Part shown: in pieces, positions 38,003-46,126 of the stretch
Layout of the letters: each line of letters opens with the position of its first letter
How positions within the stretch are numbered: the stretch's first letter is position 1
Source of the DNA: an uncultured Verrucomicrobia subdivision 3 bacterium
GTDB taxonomy: Bacteria; Verrucomicrobiota; Verrucomicrobiia; Limisphaerales; UBA11358
Assembly (NCBI GenBank): GCA_903917705.1
Contig: CAIXBQ010000005.1
Coordinates: 1-61,737, forward strand
Direction of reading: 5' to 3'
Length of the DNA: 61,737 nucleotides
The notes under the pieces: generated by a model
Seen by the model: only the letters and a program-made list of their open reading frames with translations
The model's database searches: none
Told to the model about the DNA's origin: nothing
Position numbers and translations under genes: made by a program

Positions 38003-38560
38003 ATGGCAACAGCAAACGACCTCCGCCGCGGCATGGCGATCAATTACAACGGTGACATCTGCGTGGTTCTGGAATTCCAACACCGCACGCCGGGCAACCT
38101 GCGCGCCTTCGTCCAAGCCACGCTCCGCAGCATCCGCACGGGCAAGTCGTCAGACATCCGCCTCAGTTCGACGGAGAAAATCGAGCCGGTGCCGATGATC
38201 ACCACCAAGATGGAATTCAGCTACAAGGACGGCGCGGATTATGTTTTCACCAACCCGGAAAACTACGAAACCGTCACCCTCGCGCCCGAGCTCGTCGGTG
38301 ACGCAAAAAATTATCTGGTGGAAAACGGCGAAGTGACCGTCACCTTCGTCGAGGACAAGGCAGTCACCGTGGAAATTCCCGCCAGCGTCATCCTCGCCGT
38401 CACCGATGCGCCCGAGGGGGTCCGGGGCGATTCCGCGAACAACGTGCAGAAGGCCATCATCCTCGAAACCGGCATCACGGTGCAGGCGCCGCTGTTCATC
38501 AAGACCGGTGAAAAAATCAAGGTGGACACGCGTACCGGCAAATACATGGAACGCGCGTAA
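38003..38560 (+). CDS. efp: translation elongation factor P
   Basis: EF-P relieves ribosome stalling at polyproline stretches. The 185-aa sequence has all three beta domains: ANDLRRGMAINYNGDICVV, the tip loop HRTPGNLRAFVQA, and the C-terminal PLFIKTGEKIKVDTRTGKY signature. I start at MATAND (38003); the upstream extension is not supported. The tip residue that is Lys34 in E. coli and Arg32 in Pseudomonas is Asn here (residue 32), so neither lysylation nor rhamnosylation can occur as in those species. No modification enzyme is nearby. It is followed by a strong terminator. Confidence 0.94.
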   Translation: MATANDLRRGMAINYNGDICVVLEFQHRTPGNLRAFVQATLRSIRTGKSSDIRLSSTEKIEPVPMITTKMEFSYKDGADYVFTNPENYETVTLAPELVGDAKNYLVENGEVTVTFVEDKAVTVEIPASVILAVTDAPEGVRGDSANNVQKAIILETGITVQAPLFIKTGEKIKVDTRTGKYMERA

Positions 38561-38584
38561 GGCGCCTTCCAAGCCGGTTTCGCC

Positions 38585-38613
38585 AGCCCGCCGCGCGCGG
38601 GCTTTTTATTTTT
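38585..38613 (+). terminator. rho-independent terminator after efp
   Basis: AGCCCGC (38585-38591) pairs with GCGGGCT (38597-38603), loop of five, then TTTTTATTTTT. It lies 25 bases after the efp stop codon and before ptsI, so efp and ptsI are separate units. Confidence 0.85.
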
Positions 38614-38667
38614 AAGGCGGAAATGCTTTGCAACCGAAACGGCTTGGGTTAATTCTCTCTGAAACCT

Positions 38668-40443
38668 ATGTCCGGCCAGCTCAAAGGAGAAAAAGCATAC
38701 CACGGCATCGCCGTCTCGGCGGGAGTTTGCCGGGGCAAGGTTCTGGTCATCCACCGCACCCAGCACGTCGTCGCCCGGCGGGAATTGGACGCGGATGCGG
38801 TCGCGCCGGAAATCCGCCGGTTTGAACATGCCCTCGTCCGCACCCGCCAGCAGATCACCGAGATCCAGCGCCGCGTCGCCGCCACGATGAGTTCCTCCGA
38901 GGCGGATATCTTCGACGCCCACCTGCTGATGCTCGAAGACCGCGTGCTCATCGAGGAGGTCCTCAAAATCGTCCAAGAGCAGAAGGTCAATGCCGACTTC
39001 GCTTTCCATACCGCGGCCGAACGCTACATCACCGTCCTCGAAAATGTGGATGACGAATACCTCCGCGAACGCGCCGCCGACCTGCGCGACCTCACCGTCC
39101 GCGTGCTCGACAATCTGCTGGAGGTCAAGGACGCCTTCAACTTGCGGAATTTGAACGAGCCGTGCATCCTCGTAGGCCACGATTTAAGCCCCTCCACCAC
39201 CGCGCAGCTCGACAAAAAATTCGTTCTCGGTTTCGCCACCGACATCGGCGGCAAAACCTCGCATACCGCCATACTCGCGCGATCAATGGACATCCCCGCC
39301 GTCGTCGGACTTCAAACCATCAGCGATGAACTCGCCTCCGGCGATTACGCGCTCCTCGACGGTTACAGCGGCACTGTCATCGTCAACCCGACCGACCAGA
39401 CGCTGTTTGAATATGGCCAGCTTGCCAAGGTCCGCGCCTCCCTTGACGAAAAACTTCGCGAAGTCCAGCACCAGCCCGCCGTCACGCTCGACGGCAAAAC
39501 CGTCCATCTTTCCGCCAACATCGAGGCCCAGCACGACGTCGCGTCCGTGCTGGAACACGGCGCGGAAGGCGTCGGCCTCTTCCGCACGGAATTTCTGTTC
39601 ATCAACCGCGAGAGCCTGCCCACCGAGGAGGAGCAATACCGGGTTTATCGCGAAGTTGCCGCCGCGCTGAAGCCCAACTCCGTCATCATCCGCACGCTGG
39701 ACCTCGGCGGCGACAAATTTGCGTCGCACCTGCAGCTCGCCAAGGAGATGAACCCGTTTCTCGGCTGGCGCGCCATCCGCTTCTGCCTCGCGCAGCCGGA
39801 ACTGTTTCGCGCCCAGCTCCGCGCCATCCTCCGCGCCAGCGCCGAAGGCAACATCAAGATGATGTATCCGATGGTTTCCGGTTTGGATGAACTAAACCAG
39901 GCCAACGCGCTTGTCGATCAATGCAAGGCCGAGCTGCGCGCGGAAAACATTCCGTTCGATGCCAATCTGGAAGTCGGCGTGATGATTGAAATCCCCTCCG
40001 CCGCGCTCATCGCCAATGCGCTCGCGAAGAAGGTTAAGTTTTTCAGCATCGGCTCGAACGACCTGATCCAATACACGCTCGCCGCCGACCGCACGAATGA
40101 AAAGGTTTCGCACCTGTACGAGCCGACGCACCCGGCCATTTTGCGGCTCATCAAGATGACCGTGGACGCCGCGCACACCAACGGCATCTGGGCCGGCGTC
40201 TGCGGTGAAATCGCCGGCGACCCCGTGTTGGCGCCCCTGCTTCTGGGCCTGGGCGTGGACGAATTGAGCGCCGCACCCGCCGTGCTCAACGAGATGAAAT
40301 ACATCATCCGCCGCGTCAAATTCAGCGAGGCGCAGGCGCTCGCCGAAACCGCCCTCCAGTCCGACTCGCCGTCGGAGATCTTCGCCCGGTGCGTCGAATA
40401 CGCCCGCCAGACCGCACCCAGCCTGTTTGAAAGCCGCGCCTGA
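38668..40443 (+). CDS. ptsI: phosphoenolpyruvate-protein phosphotransferase (PTS enzyme I)
   Basis: EI transfers phosphate from PEP to HPr. The 591-aa protein has the phosphohistidine site GGKTSHTAILARSMDIPAVV (His about 199), the PEP-binding LFRTEFLFI and RTLDLGGDKF, and the C-terminal block GSNDLIQYTLAADRTN and GVCGEIAGDP. ptsH, a sugar permease or ptsN is not next to it. In bacteria with few sugar PTS genes EI often feeds a regulatory chain to HPr and EIIA; that is context knowledge. Confidence 0.95.
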   Translation: MSGQLKGEKAYHGIAVSAGVCRGKVLVIHRTQHVVARRELDADAVAPEIRRFEHALVRTRQQITEIQRRVAATMSSSEADIFDAHLLMLEDRVLIEEVLKIVQEQKVNADFAFHTAAERYITVLENVDDEYLRERAADLRDLTVRVLDNLLEVKDAFNLRNLNEPCILVGHDLSPSTTAQLDKKFVLGFATDIGGKTSHTAILARSMDIPAVVGLQTISDELASGDYALLDGYSGTVIVNPTDQTLFEYGQLAKVRASLDEKLREVQHQPAVTLDGKTVHLSANIEAQHDVASVLEHGAEGVGLFRTEFLFINRESLPTEEEQYRVYREVAAALKPNSVIIRTLDLGGDKFASHLQLAKEMNPFLGWRAIRFCLAQPELFRAQLRAILRASAEGNIKMMYPMVSGLDELNQANALVDQCKAELRAENIPFDANLEVGVMIEIPSAALIANALAKKVKFFSIGSNDLIQYTLAADRTNEKVSHLYEPTHPAILRLIKMTVDAAHTNGIWAGVCGEIAGDPVLAPLLLGLGVDELSAAPAVLNEMKYIIRRVKFSEAQALAETALQSDSPSEIFARCVEYARQTAPSLFESRA

Positions 40444-40506
40444 CCGCCGGCGCGCCAGCCGGAGGCTGACTGGTTTAATCCCTTCGTTTCGATAAATTCC
40501 GAAATC

Positions 40507-40520
40507 TTGACGCGGGTCAA
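40507..40520. promoter_or_regulatory. Dnr/Fnr-type box upstream of norB
   Basis: TTGACGCGGGTCAA is a perfect TTGAC-N4-GTCAA palindrome (with C and G flanks), the form bound by Crp/Fnr-family regulators with E-x2-S-R helices. Its centre is 41.5 bases from the A of the norB start codon. A -10-like TAGACT lies at 40543-40548, 29.5 bases from the centre. Confidence 0.8.
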
Positions 40521-40554
40521 GTCCCCATGGCTGGACTGCGCCTAGACTCCAGCC

Positions 40555-42906
40555 ATGCATTCGAAGACGAATTCAAACATCAAACGGGCGGATGGAAAGC
40601 CGCGCTCCTATCGCAACCTCTGGCTGGCCCTGATCGGCTCGATGACGCTGTCATTCCTGCTGCTCGGGTATTACGGCCGGGAAATCTATTATGCCGCGCC
40701 GCCGATTCCCAAGCAGGTTGTCACCGCCAACGGGGCCGTGCTGTTCACCGGCCAGGACATCAAGGACGGCCAGAACGTCTGGCAATCCATCGGCGGACAG
40801 GAAGTCGGCACCATCTGGGGCCATGGGGCGTATGTCGCGCCCGACTGGTCGGCGGACTGGCTGCATCGCGAAGCCACCTGGCTGCTGGATCATTGGGCCG
40901 CGCAATCCGGCAGCAATAAAACCTACGCCCAGCTGGACGCCGAAACGCAGGCCGCGCTGCGCGAACGGTTAAAAAAGGAGATCCGCTCGAACACCTACGA
41001 TGCCCAGACGGGCAACCTCGTTGTGTCGGCAACCCGCGCGCAAGCCATTCAAGCCGTCGGCGCGCACTACGCGGCCCTGTTCGGCAACGATCCGGCGCTG
41101 CAAAAACTCCGCAGCAACTACGCGATTCCCGCCGACACCATCAAGACGCCGGAGCGCCAGCGCCTGATGAACGCTTTCTTTTTCTGGGCCGCCTGGTCCT
41201 GCGGCACCGAGCGCCCCGGCAGCCAGGTCACCTATTCACAGAACTGGCCGCATGAGGCGCTCATTGACAACAATCCCACCGGGTCGATCGTTATCTGGTC
41301 CGTCGTCAGCGTGATTGCTTTGCTCGCCGGCGTCGGCGCCATGGTCTGGTACAACGCCGCCCGCCGTCACGAGGAAGAAGGCGAGGAGGCCAGCTCCCTG
41401 CCCCAGGCCGACCCGCTGCTCGCCCTCAAGACCACGCCTTCGATGAAGGCCGTATTGAAATACTTCTGGATCGTCGCTGCGCTGGCCCTGGTGCAAGTCG
41501 GGCTGGGCGCCGTCACCGCGCATTACGGAGTCGAGGGCGACGGCTTCTACGGGTTTCCGCTGGCCAAATGGCTGCCGTATGCCGTCGCGCGCACCTGGCA
41601 TACGCAGCTTGGCATCTTCTGGATCGCCACCGCCTGGCTCGCCACGGGCTTGTTTGTCGCCCCCGCCGTTTCCGGCTACGAGCCGCGCGGCCAGCGCCTC
41701 GGGGTTAACTTCCTTTTCGTCTGCCTGCTCATCATCGTCGTCGGCTCGCTCTTCGGCGAATGGCTGGGCGTGCAGCAGCGGCTCGGCCTGGCGGCCAACT
41801 TCTGGTTCGGCCATCAGGGCTACGAATACGTTGACCTCGGCCGCTTCTGGCAAATCTTTCTGTTCATCGGTTTGTTCCTGTGGCTCTTCCTCATGGGCCG
41901 CGCCCTCTGGCCCGCCTTCAAGAATCCCGGCCCAAACCGCCATTTGCTCGCGTTGTTCCTGCTCGCCTCGGCGGCCATCGGCCTGTTTTACGGCGCGGGC
42001 CTGATGTGGGGCCGGCAGACTCACCTCGCCATGGCAGAATACTGGCGCTGGTGGGTGATCCATCTGTGGGTTGAAGGCTTCTTTGAAGTGTTCGCCACCG
42101 TGGTCATCGCGTTCCTCTTCACGCGAATGGGCCTGCTCCGGGTCGCCACGGCCACCGCCGCGGTGATCTTCTCCACCGCCATCTATCTTGGCGGCGGCAT
42201 TCTGGGCACCATGCATCATCTCTATTTCAGCGGCACCCCCACGGGGGTACTGGCCGTCGGCGCCATCTTCAGCGCGCTGGAAATCGTGCCGCTGGTGCTC
42301 GTCGGCACGGAGGGCTTTGAAAATCTCCGGCTGGGCAAGGCGCGCTCCTGGGTGTCCGCCTACAAATGGCCCGTCTATTTCTTCGTGGCCGTGGCGTTCT
42401 GGAACCTCGTCGGCGCGGGCCTGTTCGGCTTCCTCATCAACCCGCCCATCGCCCTCTACTACATGCAGGGGCTGAACACCACCGCGGTTCACGGCCATGC
42501 CGCGCTGTTCGGCGTGTATGGCATGCTGGGCATCGGCCTGATGTTATTCTGCCTGCGCGGGCTCACGCGGCAGCATGCCTGGAAGTCCGGCGTGTTGAGC
42601 TTCAGCTTCTGGTCGCTGAACCTCGGCCTGGTGCTGATGATCGTGCTCAGCCTGCTGCCCGTCGGCCTGTTGCAGACCTGGGCCAGCGTGGAGCACGGCA
42701 TGTGGTATGCCCGCTCGGCGGACTTCCTGCAGTCCCCGCTCATGATCAAGCTCCGCTGGCTGCGCGTCATTGGCGACACCGTGTTCACCTTCGGCATCGC
42801 CGGACTCGGCTGGTTCATCCTCGGCCTGAAAACCGGCTGGTCGCTCGAAGGCCGGCAAGTGGAGATTGTGGATGTGGAAACGCCGGCGCCGGTCCCGGCC
42901 AACTGA
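40555..42906 (+). CDS. norB: quinol-dependent nitric oxide reductase (qNOR)
   Basis: qNOR reduces NO to N2O with electrons from quinol in the cytoplasmic membrane. The 783-aa length is that of the fused single-subunit type. The N-terminal extension has one membrane helix (LWLALIGSMTLSFLLLGYYG) and a periplasmic c-type-like domain without heme motif (QNVWQSIGGQEVGTIWGHGA). The NorB core has about 12 helices. The His ligand region is seen as WHTQLGIFWIATAWLATGLF and the later MHHLYFSGTP and HGHAALFGVYG. There is a Dnr box upstream and a strong terminator downstream. It can serve denitrification or NO detoxification; no other denitrification gene is here. Confidence 0.95.
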   Translation: MHSKTNSNIKRADGKPRSYRNLWLALIGSMTLSFLLLGYYGREIYYAAPPIPKQVVTANGAVLFTGQDIKDGQNVWQSIGGQEVGTIWGHGAYVAPDWSADWLHREATWLLDHWAAQSGSNKTYAQLDAETQAALRERLKKEIRSNTYDAQTGNLVVSATRAQAIQAVGAHYAALFGNDPALQKLRSNYAIPADTIKTPERQRLMNAFFFWAAWSCGTERPGSQVTYSQNWPHEALIDNNPTGSIVIWSVVSVIALLAGVGAMVWYNAARRHEEEGEEASSLPQADPLLALKTTPSMKAVLKYFWIVAALALVQVGLGAVTAHYGVEGDGFYGFPLAKWLPYAVARTWHTQLGIFWIATAWLATGLFVAPAVSGYEPRGQRLGVNFLFVCLLIIVVGSLFGEWLGVQQRLGLAANFWFGHQGYEYVDLGRFWQIFLFIGLFLWLFLMGRALWPAFKNPGPNRHLLALFLLASAAIGLFYGAGLMWGRQTHLAMAEYWRWWVIHLWVEGFFEVFATVVIAFLFTRMGLLRVATATAAVIFSTAIYLGGGILGTMHHLYFSGTPTGVLAVGAIFSALEIVPLVLVGTEGFENLRLGKARSWVSAYKWPVYFFVAVAFWNLVGAGLFGFLINPPIALYYMQGLNTTAVHGHAALFGVYGMLGIGLMLFCLRGLTRQHAWKSGVLSFSFWSLNLGLVLMIVLSLLPVGLLQTWASVEHGMWYARSADFLQSPLMIKLRWLRVIGDTVFTFGIAGLGWFILGLKTGWSLEGRQVEIVDVETPAPVPAN

Positions 42907-42932
42907 TCTTTTTGGTGCAGGTGCAGGTTGGG

Positions 42933-42967
42933 TCCCGTCCGCGGGCGAGCGCGGGCGGGATTTTTTT
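42933..42967 (+). terminator. rho-independent terminator after norB
   Basis: TCCCGTCCGCG (42933-42943) pairs with CGCGGGCGGGA (42950-42960) with one G-T pair, loop of six, then seven T residues. It lies 26 bases after the norB stop codon. Confidence 0.88.
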
Positions 42968-43017
42968 CAACGCGCGCCAATGCCGGAGCCGCAAGGGGTC
43001 CGGCGGAGGCGTTTTAT

Positions 43018-43121
43018 GCCGAGGCAACCAACGTTTTTGCTTAGGCAAATACTTTTTTACCTGGGTGGAAACGGTTTTCGCCTAGGTAGAAATCAAATTT
43101 ATCCAGGCGGAAATCACCGCC
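43018..43121. repeat. five degenerate 20-21-bp tandem units between norB and dnr
   Basis: Units start at about 43018, 43039, 43059, 43080 and 43101. They share a core such as CC(T/G)(A/G)GG(C/T) followed by GAAA and then an A/T-rich part. Examples are GCCTAGGTAGAAATCA and ATCCAGGCGGAAATCA. The rest of the gene-free stretch 42968-43238 is GC-rich and may hold decayed copies. No coding frame is convincing. Confidence 0.45.
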
Positions 43122-43238
43122 GCACCGGCAGAAAGCGGGGTTACCGGGGCAACGGAAGCAGTTGCCGGGGCCAAAATATTGAAGCCAACGGCATCTGCCA
43201 CAGATAGTTTGGCAAATGCGTCGGCCGCACCGGCGTTT

Positions 43239-43958
43239 TTATTCGCCCAGATTGCGGCGCAGCAGGGCGCTTAAACGGGCGGGCGACAGCACGGTGACGG
43301 TCTTGCCTTTGACGGAGAGGAGCTTTTGCTGGCGGAATTTCGCCAGCGTACGGGAAAAGGTTTCACCCACGGTGCCGAGTTCCGCCGCCAGCACGCGCTT
43401 GGTCATCGTCAATTCAATCCTCACCGGCGCCTCGGCGTGCGGATCGGGACAGCGCTTGACCAGCCAGTTGGCCAGCCGGGTCTCGACATCCTTCAAGGTG
43501 AGGTCCTCCAGCTGCGCGACGAGCACGCGCAAATGGCTGTTCATGGCGCCGAGCATCCGCAGGGCCAGCTCGGGCTGGCGCTTGAGCAGTTCGAGAATGC
43601 CGGTCTTCTGGACGAGCAGCACCTGGGTGCTCTCCACCGCCCGCGCGTCGGCGGGATAACCCTCGCTGGTGGCGAGCGCCACCTCGGCAAAGGATTCGCC
43701 GGCGCGGAAGATGTGGATGATCTGCTCCTTACCGGCGGCGTTAACGCGGTGGACGTTCACCGCGCCGCGCTGGACGACGTAAAAACCGTGCGCGGGCCCG
43801 CCTTCATGGAAAAGGTAGTCGCCTTTTTCCAGCGCCTTGACGACGGTGACCTCAGCGATGGCGGCGAGATCCGCCGACGGCAGGCCGGTGAACAGCTGGC
43901 AGCTCCGCAGGGTGCCGATGACGGCGGTCTGTTTCAGTTGGGCCAGGTTCGCAGGCAT
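43239..43958 (-). CDS. dnr: Crp/Fnr-family regulator, Dnr/NnrR-like
   Basis: A 239-aa regulator. The N-terminal cNMP-binding-like domain has the typical FHEGGPAHGFYVVQRGAVNV and FAEVALATSEGYPADARA, and a long dimer helix. The recognition helix has ELGTVGETFSRTLAKF, i.e. E-x2-S-R, the Fnr-type code for TTGA. It has no N-terminal Fe-S cysteine cluster (only one Cys, in LRSCQLF), so it is more like heme-based Dnr/NnrR NO sensors than Fnr. It ends the DGC-DUF2249-dnr transcript and sits in an island with four TTGA-N6-TCAA sites. Confidence 0.88.
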   Translation of the reverse strand: MPANLAQLKQTAVIGTLRSCQLFTGLPSADLAAIAEVTVVKALEKGDYLFHEGGPAHGFYVVQRGAVNVHRVNAAGKEQIIHIFRAGESFAEVALATSEGYPADARAVESTQVLLVQKTGILELLKRQPELALRMLGAMNSHLRVLVAQLEDLTLKDVETRLANWLVKRCPDPHAEAPVRIELTMTKRVLAAELGTVGETFSRTLAKFRQQKLLSVKGKTVTVLSPARLSALLRRNLGE

Positions 43959-43967
43959 GACCGTTAT

Positions 43968-44213
43968 TCAAGCAGCCTCGCGCCAAAAGTAAATCATCCA
44001 GTCGCTGCCCCCGCCGCGCTCGACCTTGGTGGCGAAACCGTCGCCGCACAGCCGCTCGACCAGCGGCGACGGCAGGAACGGCGCGATGACGATGAGGCCC
44101 TCCTCCGCGGCAAGGGCATGGACGCGCTGGTGGATTTCGGGAAACGGCTCGACGCCGCGCGCCAGCAGGGCGCGAACGTCGAAGCGCTTGAAACGGCTGA
44201 GGGGCGGCATCAT
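43968..44213 (-). CDS. DUF2249 domain protein, 81 aa
   Basis: A single DUF2249 domain: FDVRALLARGVEPFPEIHQ, EEGLIVIAPFLPSPLVERL and ending WMIYFWREA. DUF2249 proteins are common next to NO and denitrification genes; biochemical function is not established. Its start overlaps the stop of the DGC-domain gene and its stop is 9 bases before dnr, so all three are one operon. Confidence 0.85.
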   Translation of the reverse strand: MMPPLSRFKRFDVRALLARGVEPFPEIHQRVHALAAEEGLIVIAPFLPSPLVERLCGDGFATKVERGGGSDWMIYFWREAA

Positions 44214-44596
44214 GGCTGGCGTAACAATATTTCCCGCGCGGCCCGGACGCCAGTCGCAATGTTTTCCTCCGTCACCGGGCAGGCGTTTTTCCGGAACCCC
44301 AGCCGGTGCAGTTCGAGGTGCTCGATGTTTTTGAACCCGGCCAGTTCAAGCGTGTGGCGCGTGCAGTTCAGCGGACAGCCGTCAATGGCGAGGATGCGCT
44401 CGGCTCCTTCAGCCTTGGCCATCAGGCTCTTCACGCGGCCGCCGATGCCGGCCAGACAGGACATCTCCGCCCCCTCCCCCGCGAGCCGGCGGGCGATGCG
44501 GTCGGCGAGTTCACCGGCATCGGAACAGCCGGAACAGGCATAGACCACCGTGGTAGGTTTGTTTGGTGCCGCTGGATTCGAAGGGTCGCTGTGCAT
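44210..44596 (-). CDS. DGC-domain putative zinc-binding protein
   Basis: A 128-aa protein of the DGC family, named for its Asp-Gly-Cys motif, seen here in ILAIDGCPLNCTRHTLE. Other Cys in VVYACSGCSDAGELAD fit a metal site. I start at MHSDPS (44596): the alternative ATG at 44623 lies in the predicted -10 element GATAAT (44622-44627) downstream of a Dnr box. The family accompanies NO/nitrite genes in many bacteria, but its chemistry is unknown. Confidence 0.85.
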   Translation of the reverse strand: MHSDPSNPAAPNKPTTVVYACSGCSDAGELADRIARRLAGEGAEMSCLAGIGGRVKSLMAKAEGAERILAIDGCPLNCTRHTLELAGFKNIEHLELHRLGFRKNACPVTEENIATGVRAAREILLRQP

Positions 44597-44649
44597 AATA
44601 TTTTGGCTGTTTGCCAGGACCATTATCGCGCGAACCGGCCGGCTCCGGC

Positions 44650-44663
44650 TTGATGCAGGTCAA
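44650..44663. promoter_or_regulatory. Dnr/Fnr-type box for the DGC-DUF2249-dnr operon
   Basis: TTGATGCAGGTCAA: TTGA and TCAA half sites separated by six bases. On the minus strand the centre is 29.5 bases before the -10-like GATAAT at 44622-44627, giving a transcript start near 44615, 19 bases before the ATG. Because dnr is in this operon, it is probably auto-regulated. Confidence 0.78.
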
Positions 44664-44705
44664 GAAGTCCGGCGTTTACCGGCGGACCGGAAACCGGCCG
44701 CGACC

Positions 44706-44719
44706 TTGACTTACATCAA
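44706..44719. promoter_or_regulatory. Dnr/Fnr-type box for the YgbA-type gene
   Basis: TTGACTTACATCAA has half sites TTGA/TCAA with six bases between. Its centre is 41.5 bases from the A of the ATG at 44754, the same as at norB. The -10 region is weak (GAAACT at 44742-44747). Confidence 0.72.
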
Positions 44720-44753
44720 CGCCGCCCGTTAGCTGATGTGCGAAACTGACGAC

Positions 44754-45149
44754 ATGAAACCGACCGCAGACCTGTCCGTTGCCGCGGCCCTCGCCGCCGC
44801 CCCGCCGGCGATTAAAACCGTTGCCTTTCCGGACCGGCGGTTAAATCGCGAATGGCAGACGATGGCGGCCATGGTGAAGATTTATTGCCGTGACCGGCAT
44901 GGCGCCACGGCGGCGCTCTGCGCGAATTGTGCGGGGCTGCTGGCGTACGCCAGCGTACGACTGGACCGCTGCCGGTTTGGCGCGGAAAAGCCGACGTGCG
45001 CCATGTGCCCGGTGCATTGTTACCAGCGCGATCGCCGCGAACAGGTGCGCGTGATCATGCGCTGCGCCGGGCCGCGCATGTTGTGGGAGCATCCGCTGAT
45101 GAGCCTGTGGCACTGGCTCGACAGTTTCCGCCACGCGCCGGCGCTTTGA
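44754..45149 (+). CDS. ygbA: nitrous oxide-stimulated promoter family protein (YgbA-like)
   Basis: A 131-aa member of the YgbA_NO family (E. coli ygbA is NsrR-regulated and NO-induced). Conserved Cys pattern: VKIYCRDRHGATAALCANC, then LDRCRFGAEKPTCAMCPVHC, then MRCAGPRMLWEHPL. The clustered Cys suggest metal or cluster binding. I choose ATG 44754; an ATG at 44736 would add six residues but no ribosome-binding site is seen for either. It is divergent from the DGC operon, sharing a 157-base region with two boxes. Confidence 0.88.
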   Translation: MKPTADLSVAAALAAAPPAIKTVAFPDRRLNREWQTMAAMVKIYCRDRHGATAALCANCAGLLAYASVRLDRCRFGAEKPTCAMCPVHCYQRDRREQVRVIMRCAGPRMLWEHPLMSLWHWLDSFRHAPAL

Positions 45150-45224
45150 ACGATTTGAGGGGTTGGTCGGAGCAGCAAAACGGCCGGCATCGCTGCCGGC
45201 CGTCAGTCTTTTACGAAGCTGGTT

Positions 45225-45530
45225 TCAATGCCCGCCGCAACACTCCGCCACCGGCCCGGCCGGCGCGGCGATCGCTTTCAATTTCGTTATCTTGATCCGG
45301 AATTCCTCCGGCCCCTGGACGAGATGCTCCCAGGTGAAGGTGTCCGGCCATTGCGCCGCGAACTGGTAGCGGAGCGGCACGGGGTCGTGGTCGTTGAGCA
45401 GGATGAAATGATCGCCGACCGGCAGCGCGAGCCATTGCTTGATGATCAGGCCGTGCTTGATGGAACAGGGAATCGGCCGCACGTCCATGGTTTTGTCCGC
45501 GCCGACGAGGCTTTCAGTTGGTGTGTTCAT
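45225..45530 (-). CDS. DUF2249 domain protein, 101 aa
   Basis: A second DUF2249 protein: VRPIPCSIKHGLIIKQWLAL, HFILLNDHDPVPLRYQFAAQ and WPDTFTWEHLVQGPEEFRIK. It ends in a Cys-Cys-Gly-Gly-His tail that could bind metal. It is distinct in sequence from the other copy at 43968. I see no TTGA-N6-TCAA site directly upstream of its start (45530); it may be carried on the transcript of the cupin gene 45606-45962, 75 bases upstream on the same strand. Confidence 0.85.
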   Translation of the reverse strand: MNTPTESLVGADKTMDVRPIPCSIKHGLIIKQWLALPVGDHFILLNDHDPVPLRYQFAAQWPDTFTWEHLVQGPEEFRIKITKLKAIAAPAGPVAECCGGH

Positions 45531-45605
45531 GTGTTTATTAGGGTTCGATTTTAGTGGCAGTTACAAAATTGGGAAGGCCGGTTCGGGCGCGCCCGGTTGC
45601 AAGCC

Positions 45606-45962
45606 TCACCGGGCGGCCAGGGTTTCCGGCTGGGAAAGCGTCAGCAGCATGGAAAACTGCTTCGTCGCGCTGATCGCATGGGGCAAGTTCGGCGGCATGT
45701 AAATCAGGTCGCCGGCCTTGGCCGCATGGGGCTTGCCGCCCAGGGAAAACTCGCATTCGCCGGACAGGATCTGGACCACGGCGGATTGGGTCGAGGTATG
45801 CTCGGTTAGCTCCTGCCCCTCGGCAAAACCAAACAGCACCACCCGCGAAGTCGAGGTGCGCAGCAGCGTCCGGCTCACGATGCCATTCGCGGCAAATTTG
45901 GTTTCGTCCGCCAGCGACAGGATTTTCTCCTGCGTCACGTCAATCAGTGGCTTCTCACTCAT
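45606..45962 (-). CDS. cupin-domain protein, 118 aa
   Basis: A small single-domain cupin: TEHTSTQSAVVQILSGECEF (motif 1, with one His visible) and GDLIYMPPNLPHAISA (motif 2, with His). Such cupins are often next to NO-responsive genes. It is under a Dnr box 40.5 bases from its start codon and probably co-transcribed with the downstream DUF2249 gene. The ligand is unknown. Confidence 0.82.
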   Translation of the reverse strand: MSEKPLIDVTQEKILSLADETKFAANGIVSRTLLRTSTSRVVLFGFAEGQELTEHTSTQSAVVQILSGECEFSLGGKPHAAKAGDLIYMPPNLPHAISATKQFSMLLTLSQPETLAAR

Positions 45963-45995
45963 GCGGTGATTATCGCAGGGTTGCGGTTAGCCGCC

Positions 45996-46009
45996 TTGAC
46001 CCAGGTCAA
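45996..46009. promoter_or_regulatory. Dnr/Fnr-type box upstream of the cupin gene
   Basis: TTGACCCAGGTCAA: a perfect TTGAC-N4-GTCAA palindrome. On the minus strand a -10-like GATAAT is at 45969-45974, exactly -12 to -7 from the A of the cupin ATG (45962). Confidence 0.8.
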
Positions 46010-46126
46010 GCTCATGACAGATTAGCGAAAGCCCCCGGCAACGAAATATTGAAAGAGTGATCCTGGCGTTCGGCTTCGATTTTCTTCGTGTTCAGCCGCG
46101 CAATTCATGCTTAAATTTCCGCGCCC

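Noticed and set aside
41236..42498. A 420-codon minus-strand frame opposite norB
   Set aside because: Complement of conserved qNOR helices, with low-complexity acidic and Gln-rich sequence.
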